This document shows positions 51,479-59,761 of a stretch of 64,000 bases of DNA, in pieces. The DNA is taken from positions 46,064 through 110,063 of IMG/VR virus record IMGVR_UViG_3300024354_000013; one strand, given 5' to 3'. The position numbers and the translations under genes were made by a program. The stretch's first letter is position 1. Every line of letters begins with the position of its first letter. Below the pieces are notes generated by a model, which saw nothing but the letters and a program-made list of their open reading frames with translations, was not told where the DNA came from and ran no database searches. The stretch comes from a virus.

Positions 51479-54400
51479 TGGCTTGTAGACTAGATGTTAA
51501 AAAGGCAATATTGGACAAAGCTTTCAACGAAATGTTTGAAGGTAGGTACACTTATTCCCGTATATCTGATGACACCATAAGAATAAATGGTAAAGTGGAT
51601 GCTGCTGGGACAAAAGCTTTGAGTAGAACTCAAGCCTTGAATATAGCTAAAAGAAAGCTGGCACAAGTTAGAAAGTCATTTAATAATGCTGTAACTGGAT
51701 ATGTTACAAACGTTTCTGATTATGATCCAGTTACAATAACTCTGGATGTCAATCCTAATTATGTAGAACACGAATACAATAGACTTCCTGAAGAACAAAA
51801 GACAGATCCTAAGAATGCTATGTTACAGAAGGAAGACTTAGATATGTCAAAAGCTTCTCCTGCCACTGTGGCCATGATAAAAGACTTCCTCAATCGTATT
51901 GGTGTTAACATCAAACCTATGCAACAGATTGTTGTAAATGGTGAGAAGCAGAATGCAAATGGTGTAGCTCTTATTATGCAGAAGCTTATACAGGTGGTAG
52001 AGGGTAAAGAGGCTGAAGCTCTTCCTGAGGAAGCAATGCACTTTGCTGTTGAGATTATAAAGCAAACAAACCCAGCCCTTTACAAGAAGCTGTTGAGTGA
52101 GATAAACAACTATAGGATATTAAAGCAAGTGTTTGCTGACTATGCGTCTGATCCTCTCTATCAGACAAAGGATGGTAAGCCAGATGTCCTCAAACTTAAA
52201 GACGAGGCTATAGCAAAGGTGTTGGCTGAGGTGGTTATTAAGAACCGTGAGGGAGCTGTGGACAATCCTCAGAACCTTGAGAAAGCACTTGGTTGGTGGG
52301 GAAAGATTATGGAATGGCTCAAAGGACTATTCACAAAGAGTGGATTTGACCAGGCAGCTATGGACATCATCTCTGGAAAGAAAATAGGTACAGCGGATGA
52401 CATCAGAGCTGATATAGATTTAGCTTTCCTTCAGCAGGCAAATGATCCACAGACCACCATCTTTAATAAAATAAAAGAGGTGGATTCTAAGATAGAGAAA
52501 AAAACTGTTATAGAGGATGGTGAGGAAGTTGAGAGATACTTCATAGATGGAAAGCAAATCAGAAGAAGGGTGACAGATCTTTCTAAAGATTGGTATTCCA
52601 GACAGCGTGACCAGAAGGATTTAACAAAGAGTGACTACCAAAAGGCACTTGATGAACTTAAGAAAGAGAAGGGTACAGCTGGCCATAAATATCTAGAACT
52701 TGCATTTGGCATGTTCATAGATGAGAACGGATTTGTAAGAGATGTTCCTTTGGATGAGGATGTAGCATTAGCCAAGGTGCCTGCTTCAGACAGGTCTATG
52801 TTTAGTGTTCTGAAGGACAATCTACAAGAAAGAATTAGAGTGATCAATGCTCAGGGTGGTGGTAAGGTGAGATTTGCTAGTGAGGTGACCATCTACGATC
52901 CTAACAGATCTATAGCTGGTACAGTGGACTTCCTTGCTATTACACCAGAAGGAAATACATATGTTCTTGACTGGAAGTTCATGGCTATTAAGACAGATCA
53001 ATTCCAAGAGATTCCTTGGTATAATGTCAATAGCTGGAGAATACAAATGGACCAGTATAAGCTCATCCTAAAGAGCGTGTATGGTGTTAAGCCTGGAAAC
53101 TTTGAACAGACTAGGATGATTCCTATACAGGCTATTTACACAGGAGGGGATGCAAGGTCTGGTGTTCTTCCAATGCTTGAGAAGGTGAGGATTGGAGATG
53201 TTGTGGTGAACAACATTGATGAAGATTATTTATTACCTCTTGCTTTGATTGATGAGAAAACAGGTAGCAAAAAGCTTGACAGCATTCTTGAAAAACTCAA
53301 TGCTGTATACAAAAAGTTTTCTGAGAGAAGAGTGTTGCCTTCTGAAACATTGAGCAAAAGAGAACAGCTCAACTCACTGTTCCAGGCAATCAGACATCTT
53401 CAGATGAAGAGAGAGGTGAGACCTCTACTTAGACAAGCTAAGATATTAAACATACAGATAAAGAAGCTCCTACAGAGATATAAGAATGAGTTTGAAGGAA
53501 AAGATCCTAAGTCTTTCACAGACCAACAGGTTAGTGAGTTTGCTGCAGATCTTATTACAGCACAGGAGTCTTTGAGAACCTACACCAATCTTGATGTGGA
53601 TTTGAGATTTCTGTTCCCAGAAGAACTGTCAGAAGAGGATGCAAAGCTTAATGAAGACTTAAGAAAGACAGCAGATGCTGCCAGATCTCTTATGAATGAG
53701 CTAGAAGGTGAGGATGGTGTTATAAACAACTTTGCTTCTGAAATAGTTGCTAAGTCTGAAGGAATAGATTCCTTGTTGTCTCCAGAGAAAATAATAAAAG
53801 GTTTTACAAAACTCTTTGGAACCACATCAACATTACAGACAAGAGCTATACAAATCCTTTACAAAAAGGCAAACAAAGCGTTTGCTTATTCTGGAATGGA
53901 GGCAATCAACGAGAACAAAAGACTGCTGTCTATAAAGGAAGCCTACGATAAATGGGCAAGATCTAAAGGACTTACAGCAAAAAGCTATTTTGATATTATC
54001 AAGAAGAAAGGAAAGAACGAGCTTATTGATGAGTTCAATCCTGAGTTCTTCTCCACCCTTAAGAAGAAGATAGAGGCTAAGGATTATGATTGGGTGAGAG
54101 CTAACATCAATGTTGCTGAATACAACAAAGACCTTTCTGAGAAGCTCAAGGAAGAGATACAAAGAATTATTGACAGACCTAGGGTGTTTGAGAACCAAGA
54201 AGAAGCTGCAAGAATGCAGAGATATGAGGAGACAAAGAATCCTGCAGATCTTCCAAATGAGCTTAAATATGAAATAAACCAGGCTAGAGCTTTATACAAC
54301 ACAACCACTACAGAATCTCCAGGATGGTTGCTTTATGATCTTGTAAAGAAACATGCAGCAGAGAAATGGGTGTCTAAAGAATGGAAAGAGCTGAACGATC

Positions 54401-56490
54401 CAAAGAACAAAGCTGCTCTTGATTTCTATAATTACATTAGAGACAAGAACGAAGAATACAGAGATCTTGGATATATAAGAAGAGACAGCGCTAGGGTGTT
54501 CCTGCCATTTGTAAGAAAAACCCTTACAGAGAAACTTGTAATGGGAGGAAACGTTAGACTTGGTGAACAGTTCTTCAGAAGCATATCTATTGATGAAGGA
54601 GATATAGGATATGGTCAAACTGATCCATTGTCAGGCAAACCCATCAATGTCATCCCTAAGTATTTCACATCTCCTATAGAAGGAGAAGTGAGCGAAGACC
54701 TGTTCAGGACAATGGCTTTCTATAATGAGGCAGCCATTAGATATAAGTATTTGAAACAGATGGAGGATCAGTTGAGACTTGTGTCTGGTGTTGAGAGGAA
54801 CAAGAAGGCAATTGCCACCTCTATATTTGGAAAAACAGAATACAAAGATGATGTTCTCCAATACACTCCAGACAATAATGAAAACTCCAAGCTCTACGAT
54901 GATATGATGAAATCCATCATATATGGTCAGAGATATGTTACAAGTGAGACATTTGATCAGCTGCTTGGAAAGCTTGGTAATTGGGGTGAGACATTGAACA
55001 AGAAGCTTGGAATAAACGTATTCCCAGAGGGTCTGTCTGAAAGACAAGTGAGTGTTAATAAGGTTATTGACAATCTGAACAGCACATTCCAGCTGAGTGC
55101 TCTTGGACTAAACCTCCTGTCAGCATCTTCCAACTTCTTTGGTGGTAATGCTCAGTCTATCATCAACTCTGGTAAGTATTTCACCAAGGGTGATTATCTG
55201 GCTAGTGAGCTTGAGATATTCACACAGAAGCTCAATGTTCCTAACCAAAAGAAAATAATAGCTGCTCTTGAATACTTCCTCCCTCTGACAGAAAACTATA
55301 ACAGGGAGTTTGCAAAGAAGCTTTCTCTCAGCACATTGACACAGGAGAGTTTACAAGATGGGCTGATGTTCCTTATGAGAAAGTCTGACTGGAATGTACA
55401 AACTGCCAACTTCCTTTCCTTCCTCAAGAACACTATTGTTCAAGATGGAGAAGTGGTGAATGCTAGAGAATACCTAAGGTCTCAGCCTAAATATGCAAAC
55501 ATATATGCTGGTGGGGTGGAGCAAAGAAAAAGCCTAGAGAATCAATTTGAGGAGGATGTTAAGAAACTTGTTGAAGAGAAGGGTGTATTAAAAGTTTCAC
55601 AAATCGTTGATAATAAACTAGTTATACCTGGTGTTGAGCAACAGTCACAAAGTGTTGTTGATCTCAGAAGGAACGTACAAAGTCTGAGCAAAGCTGCGCT
55701 TGGTAACTTGTCAGAAGATGATCTCAGAATGATAAACATGAGTGTATATGGTAAGTCATTCATGGTGTTTAAAAACTGGATTCCTCGTCTGATTGATGTA
55801 AGATTTGGTAATGTTAAATACAATTCAGCCTCTGATGCCTACGAATGGGGAAGAACAAGAATGGTGTTTAGGATTATCAAGGAAGACCTATTCAGAATGT
55901 TAGGTAATCTCCATGGATCTCTAGTGGCTAATGAGAGAGGGGTTGAATTCATGAGACAGCTTTATGAAAAGAAGAGGGATGAATATAAGAAGGACACAGG
56001 CAAGGAACTAGATATGACAGAGGCACAGTTTATAGATCTTGTCAGAGGAAACATTAGGTCTCAGATAATAGACGTAATATTCTACGTAAGCCTACTCATC
56101 CTTGTGGCAGGCATAAAGAACCTTCCAGATGATGAGGAAGATCCTTCTGTCAAGAACCAATATAGGTTCCTTGTAAAGATGGCTGATAAGTTTAAGGATG
56201 AGATTAGCTATTTCTACGATCCTACAGCCATCCTCAAAACTGTATCTGGAAACATATTCCCAGCCATCTCCCTGATTGAGAACTTCAGAAAGGGACTGGG
56301 TAACTTCTTTGTAGAAAACTGGGCTCTTATAGAAGGTGATGAGAAAACTGTAAAAGATACATATGTTATCAAGTATTGGATGCGTACCTTCCCATTCACC
56401 AATCAGATGGTTGGTTACCTCCCAATGTTCTACCCAGATGCTGCCAAAGACCTGGGTATAAAGATGCAAAAGAACTATGGTATACGATAG
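51478..56490 (+). CDS. Giant virion protein with PD-(D/E)XK-like nuclease domain, 1670 aa
   Basis: Residues about 469-527 show a RecB-type nuclease pattern: E469, then AGTVDFLA (D484), then VLDWK (D498, K500), then QMDQY (Q526, Y527). The remainder is largely helical and charged. Near the C-terminus there is a hydrophobic segment, DVIFYVSLLILVAGI (about 1530-1544), and a Pro/aromatic tail. It directly follows the polymerase-bearing protein (TAATG overlap), as second large subunits do in crAss-like phages. It could be part of the virion transcription complex with a nuclease added for ejection or host takeover. Confidence 0.7.
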   Translation: MACRLDVKKAILDKAFNEMFEGRYTYSRISDDTIRINGKVDAAGTKALSRTQALNIAKRKLAQVRKSFNNAVTGYVTNVSDYDPVTITLDVNPNYVEHEYNRLPEEQKTDPKNAMLQKEDLDMSKASPATVAMIKDFLNRIGVNIKPMQQIVVNGEKQNANGVALIMQKLIQVVEGKEAEALPEEAMHFAVEIIKQTNPALYKKLLSEINNYRILKQVFADYASDPLYQTKDGKPDVLKLKDEAIAKVLAEVVIKNREGAVDNPQNLEKALGWWGKIMEWLKGLFTKSGFDQAAMDIISGKKIGTADDIRADIDLAFLQQANDPQTTIFNKIKEVDSKIEKKTVIEDGEEVERYFIDGKQIRRRVTDLSKDWYSRQRDQKDLTKSDYQKALDELKKEKGTAGHKYLELAFGMFIDENGFVRDVPLDEDVALAKVPASDRSMFSVLKDNLQERIRVINAQGGGKVRFASEVTIYDPNRSIAGTVDFLAITPEGNTYVLDWKFMAIKTDQFQEIPWYNVNSWRIQMDQYKLILKSVYGVKPGNFEQTRMIPIQAIYTGGDARSGVLPMLEKVRIGDVVVNNIDEDYLLPLALIDEKTGSKKLDSILEKLNAVYKKFSERRVLPSETLSKREQLNSLFQAIRHLQMKREVRPLLRQAKILNIQIKKLLQRYKNEFEGKDPKSFTDQQVSEFAADLITAQESLRTYTNLDVDLRFLFPEELSEEDAKLNEDLRKTADAARSLMNELEGEDGVINNFASEIVAKSEGIDSLLSPEKIIKGFTKLFGTTSTLQTRAIQILYKKANKAFAYSGMEAINENKRLLSIKEAYDKWARSKGLTAKSYFDIIKKKGKNELIDEFNPEFFSTLKKKIEAKDYDWVRANINVAEYNKDLSEKLKEEIQRIIDRPRVFENQEEAARMQRYEETKNPADLPNELKYEINQARALYNTTTTESPGWLLYDLVKKHAAEKWVSKEWKELNDPKNKAALDFYNYIRDKNEEYRDLGYIRRDSARVFLPFVRKTLTEKLVMGGNVRLGEQFFRSISIDEGDIGYGQTDPLSGKPINVIPKYFTSPIEGEVSEDLFRTMAFYNEAAIRYKYLKQMEDQLRLVSGVERNKKAIATSIFGKTEYKDDVLQYTPDNNENSKLYDDMMKSIIYGQRYVTSETFDQLLGKLGNWGETLNKKLGINVFPEGLSERQVSVNKVIDNLNSTFQLSALGLNLLSASSNFFGGNAQSIINSGKYFTKGDYLASELEIFTQKLNVPNQKKIIAALEYFLPLTENYNREFAKKLSLSTLTQESLQDGLMFLMRKSDWNVQTANFLSFLKNTIVQDGEVVNAREYLRSQPKYANIYAGGVEQRKSLENQFEEDVKKLVEEKGVLKVSQIVDNKLVIPGVEQQSQSVVDLRRNVQSLSKAALGNLSEDDLRMINMSVYGKSFMVFKNWIPRLIDVRFGNVKYNSASDAYEWGRTRMVFRIIKEDLFRMLGNLHGSLVANERGVEFMRQLYEKKRDEYKKDTGKELDMTEAQFIDLVRGNIRSQIIDVIFYVSLLILVAGIKNLPDDEEDPSVKNQYRFLVKMADKFKDEISYFYDPTAILKTVSGNIFPAISLIENFRKGLGNFFVENWALIEGDEKTVKDTYVIKYWMRTFPFTNQMVGYLPMFYPDAAKDLGIKMQKNYGIR

Positions 56491-56522
56491 CTATATTATG
56501 TCGTTTATTTCTTCATAACTCA

Positions 56523-56552
56523 TTGAAAATACATTACTAACAACTAATTTTG
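56523..56552 (+). promoter_or_regulatory. Bacteroidota-type promoter for the fibre operon
   Basis: TTG (56523-56525), a 19-bp gap and TAATTTTG (56545-56552). Only 5 bp separate the -7 element from the ATG at 56558, so the transcript may be leaderless. Confidence 0.7.
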
Positions 56553-56557
56553 CTTAT

Positions 56558-56953
56558 ATGCGTACTGCTGCAATTTGCCCAACATGTGCCACCTATGAGA
56601 ATGCTCTGTGCGTTCTTTATAACGGTGACTATTTGACTAACATTGACGTAAACCCCCTAGACTCTTTACAGGTTGCGTTAGAGAAGATTAATGACAATCT
56701 GGTTCCTGTAACAGGATCTGGTGCTCCTACAGCTGGAGCCATCTACTTGGGACAGCTCTATTTAAGAACCAGTGGACCCAAGAATCTTTATTATGCCCAA
56801 ACTACAGGCACAGGAGCCTTAGACTGGAGGATTCTTCTTTCTGTTCCTTACACAGGAGCCCCTGAATATGCTGATAATGCTGCTGCCATTTTGGGTGGTT
56901 TACTCCAAGGTCAAGTGTACCGTACAGGTGACGTATTGAAAATCGTACATTAA
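56558..56953 (+). CDS. Small fibre-adaptor-type protein, 131 aa
   Basis: The N-terminal part (ICPTCATYENALCVLYNGDY, then LDSLQVALEKINDNL) is a copy of the adaptor-like motif found in three other fibre-type proteins here. A beta-rich C-terminal part (AGAIYLGQLYLRTSGPKNLY...) follows, ending VYRTGDVLKIVH. It may cap or connect fibres. First gene of its operon, 9 bp ahead of the collagen-like gene. Confidence 0.6.
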   Translation: MRTAAICPTCATYENALCVLYNGDYLTNIDVNPLDSLQVALEKINDNLVPVTGSGAPTAGAIYLGQLYLRTSGPKNLYYAQTTGTGALDWRILLSVPYTGAPEYADNAAAILGGLLQGQVYRTGDVLKIVH

Positions 56954-56961
56954 TTTAGAAC

Positions 56962-59679
56962 ATGAACGTACTTCCTAATATACTCCAATATGGGGGTAGT
57001 GGCACATCTGGTACTTCAGGTGAGTCAACTCCTGACTGTGTAGATAATACACCGATATATACCTATGTGCCTGATCCTGAACCAGTTAATGATTCAGACA
57101 AAGTACCGTTCATATCTAAACTCTTTGGCAATCATAGCCAAAATGATTCTTTTACAACCAGCCCAGTCATATGTGCTGCTAACCCTTGTCCAATTATATT
57201 GAACGCCACTTGTGTGTTCTATGAAGGACCCAATTTGATCTATACAAAAATTAACACCAACGATAATGTTCAGACAGTCATTGAGAAAATAGAAGCAGCT
57301 TTTGCCAATGGTTTGGCAGGAAGCTCTGGAACTTCTGGAACTTCTGGAACCAGTGGGACCAGTGGTACTTCAGGTGCAGATGGAACGTTTGGTACAAGCG
57401 GTAGCTCAGGAACCAGTGGGACCAGTGGGACCAGTGGTACAAGCGCTACGAGTGGAACTAGTGGCATAGCTGGTAGTTCTGGTACAAGCGGCACAACAGG
57501 TACTTCTGGTACCACTGGTACGAGTGGTACGAGTGCAACCAGTGGAACATCAGGCACAAGCGGTACAAATGGTACTGGCGGCACATCAGGCACGTCTGGT
57601 ACATCAGCTACCTCAGGATCTAGTGGAACCACAGGTACAAGCGGTACAAGTGCTACAAGTGGTACGTCTGCAACAAGTGGATCAAGTGGTACATCAGGTA
57701 CGTCAGCAACAGATGGTACAGGTGGTACCAGTGGTACGTCAGGTACTTCTGCCACCTCTGGTACATCAGGATCTTCTGGAACTGATGGAACAGGAGGAAC
57801 TTCAGGTACAAGTGGTACGAGTGCGACTTCTGGATCTTCAGGTACTACAGGTACAAGTGGAACAAGCGGAACTACAGGAACATCTGGCAGTAGTGGTACA
57901 AGTGGTACATCTGCCACTGATGGTACAGGAGGTTCATCAGGTACGTCAGGCACAAGTGGAACTGCTGGTACAACAGGTACATCAGGAACCAGTGGTACAG
58001 CTGGAACCAGTGGTACAGATGGTACAGCAGGTACGTCTGGTACTAGTGGCACTGCAGGAACAAGTGGCACATCAGGAACCACTGGCATAAGTGGTACTTC
58101 TGGCACTTCAGGAACCAGTGGAACAGACGGATCTGGAGGTACAAGCGGTACATCTGGTACAAGTGCAACAAGCGGCACCAGTGGTACGAGTGCTACATCA
58201 GGCACTTCTGGAACAAGTGGTACTACAGGTACATCAGGATCTTCAGGTTTGAGTGGTGATAGATTTGCTACAACATCCTCCACCACATATACAATACAAG
58301 CCCCTCCTGGTACAGGCACTATTACAGTGGGTACAGGACTGGCATACACTCTGGGGCAATCAATCATTATAACTTATTCAGGCGATGCTTTCAAACACAA
58401 TGAAGCAGTCGTTACATCATATGATCCAAACACTGGTAGCTTAAGCTTCCAAGTGACTGGACAAACTGGCTCTGGTACATATTCATCTTGGGAAGTGAAC
58501 CTAGATGGTGCTACAGGTGGTAACGGTACAGATGGTACTTCTGGAACAAGTGGTACGTCTGCTACAGCAGGTACGTCTGGTACTACAGGAACTTCTGGTT
58601 CAAGTGGTAGTAGTGGTACAACAGGCACATCAGGTACTGGTGGCACATCTGGTACAAGTGGAATAGATGGCACGTCTGGAACTACAGGCACCTCAGGCAC
58701 CTCAGGAACCACTGGAACATCTGGTACAAGTGCTACATCTGGAACTTCAGGTACATCTGGTACTAATGGATCTAATGGTACATCTGGTACGTCTGGCACC
58801 ACAGGTACATCTGGTAGTAGTGGAACAAGCGCTACATCAGGTACATCAGGCACTAGCGGCACTGATGGTTCAGGAGGAACCAGTGGTACGAGTGGCACTA
58901 CAGGTACGAGTGGAAGTTCTGGCAGCTCTGGATCATCTGGTAGCAGTGGTACAGCTGGATCTTCAGGCACAAGCGGTACAGCAGGTAGCTCAGGAACAGA
59001 TGGTAGTGGGGGAACCAGTGGAACATCTGGATCTTCTGGATCTAGTGGCAGTGCTGGTACAAGTGGTACTGACGGTAGTGGCGGAACCTCTGGCACTGCA
59101 GGAACTAGTGGATCGTCTGGGTCTTCTGGAAGCTCTGGTAGTTCAGGCACAGCAGGCTCTAGTGGAACAAGTGGAACATCAGGTACTGATGGAACAGGAG
59201 GAACATCAGGTGTTGATGGTACTAGTGGAACTTCAGGTACAAGTGGTGTGGATGGAACATCAGGTACTTCTGGAGTTGATGGCACATCTGGTTCATCTGG
59301 AACCTCAGGAATCAACGGAACATCTGGTGTGGATGGAAGTTCAGGTACAAGTGGATCAAGCGGTACTAGTGGAACAAGTGGTGCGTCTTCAGTGTATGTT
59401 GGTACAAGCTCAAGTGCAATCACACTACCTTTGGTAGAATGTACAACAACCACTACTACTACCGCTTTTGTATGTGCCAACTGTAGAAATTGGGAGTATA
59501 ATGGAGCAACTATTCCTGAAGGAGGTGATGTGATTCATTATTACAACTGTTATACTGGTGATCCTCAAACAATTACATTAAGCAGTGGTGACCCAACTGG
59601 TCAATTCTGTAACTGTGATTCTGTAGGAAATCCTTATGCTGATAATGGTACAACGTTGACACAAATTGGTATATGTTGA
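56962..59679 (+). CDS. Collagen-like Gly-Thr-Ser fibre protein, 905 aa
   Basis: After an N-terminal region with the adaptor-like motif (ATCVFYEGPNLIYTKINTND), two long Gly-X-Y tracts (residues about 120-432 and 516-809) use almost only Thr, Ser, Ala, Asp and Gly at X and Y. A beta domain (about 433-515, IIITYSGDAFKHN ... SWEVNLDG) separates them. A TTTTTTT linker and a Cys module end the protein. Collagen-like tracts form trimeric rods; here Pro is absent and hydroxyl residues are everywhere, suggesting glycosylation. A 20-bp tandem duplication at 59655-59694 has probably shifted the frame and removed a further Thr tail. Confidence 0.8.
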   Translation: MNVLPNILQYGGSGTSGTSGESTPDCVDNTPIYTYVPDPEPVNDSDKVPFISKLFGNHSQNDSFTTSPVICAANPCPIILNATCVFYEGPNLIYTKINTNDNVQTVIEKIEAAFANGLAGSSGTSGTSGTSGTSGTSGADGTFGTSGSSGTSGTSGTSGTSATSGTSGIAGSSGTSGTTGTSGTTGTSGTSATSGTSGTSGTNGTGGTSGTSGTSATSGSSGTTGTSGTSATSGTSATSGSSGTSGTSATDGTGGTSGTSGTSATSGTSGSSGTDGTGGTSGTSGTSATSGSSGTTGTSGTSGTTGTSGSSGTSGTSATDGTGGSSGTSGTSGTAGTTGTSGTSGTAGTSGTDGTAGTSGTSGTAGTSGTSGTTGISGTSGTSGTSGTDGSGGTSGTSGTSATSGTSGTSATSGTSGTSGTTGTSGSSGLSGDRFATTSSTTYTIQAPPGTGTITVGTGLAYTLGQSIIITYSGDAFKHNEAVVTSYDPNTGSLSFQVTGQTGSGTYSSWEVNLDGATGGNGTDGTSGTSGTSATAGTSGTTGTSGSSGSSGTTGTSGTGGTSGTSGIDGTSGTTGTSGTSGTTGTSGTSATSGTSGTSGTNGSNGTSGTSGTTGTSGSSGTSATSGTSGTSGTDGSGGTSGTSGTTGTSGSSGSSGSSGSSGTAGSSGTSGTAGSSGTDGSGGTSGTSGSSGSSGSAGTSGTDGSGGTSGTAGTSGSSGSSGSSGSSGTAGSSGTSGTSGTDGTGGTSGVDGTSGTSGTSGVDGTSGTSGVDGTSGSSGTSGINGTSGVDGSSGTSGSSGTSGTSGASSVYVGTSSSAITLPLVECTTTTTTTAFVCANCRNWEYNGATIPEGGDVIHYYNCYTGDPQTITLSSGDPTGQFCNCDSVGNPYADNGTTLTQIGIC
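57319..58257 (+). repeat. Gly-X-Y coding repeat, first tract
   Basis: About 104 codon triplets of the form Gly-(Thr/Ser/Ala)-(Ser/Thr/Asp/Gly), apparently uninterrupted. Synonymous codons vary strongly between units, so the protein pattern is kept by selection and not by recent DNA duplication alone. Confidence 0.9.
58507..59388 (+). repeat. Gly-X-Y coding repeat, second tract
   Basis: About 98 triplets, richer in GSS, GTD and GVD than the first tract, ending before the Thr linker. Confidence 0.9.
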
Positions 59680-59694
59680 CACAAATTGGTACAT
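59655..59694 (+). repeat. 20-bp tandem duplication causing an apparent frameshift
   Basis: GTTGACACAAATTGGTATAT (59655-59674) is followed at once by the same 20 bp with one change (59675-59694). The first copy brings TGA into frame at 59677. Without one copy, the frame would read on as IGTCTTTTTTQPI and stop at 59727-59729. Confidence 0.85.
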
Positions 59695-59761
59695 GTACCA
59701 CAACCACTACAACAACTCAACCAATATAATTAAATTTACAAAACAACCTTAATATATCAAC

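Noticed and set aside
57319-59388. CRISPR array or other DNA-level repeat array
   Set aside because: Units are 9 bp, coding and without spacers of constant length; the repeat is a protein repeat.
57524-59437. Rightward frames 57524-58090 and 58667-59437 rich in Val/Gln/Leu
   Set aside because: Shifted-frame readings of the same Gly-X-Y repeat, without a plausible start context.
57270-59480. Two long leftward frames rich in 'VPLVPEVP' (57270-58367, 58374-59480)
   Set aside because: They are mirror images of the Gly-X-Y repeat codons on the other strand. The repeat lacks stop codons in several frames. They have no independent domains.
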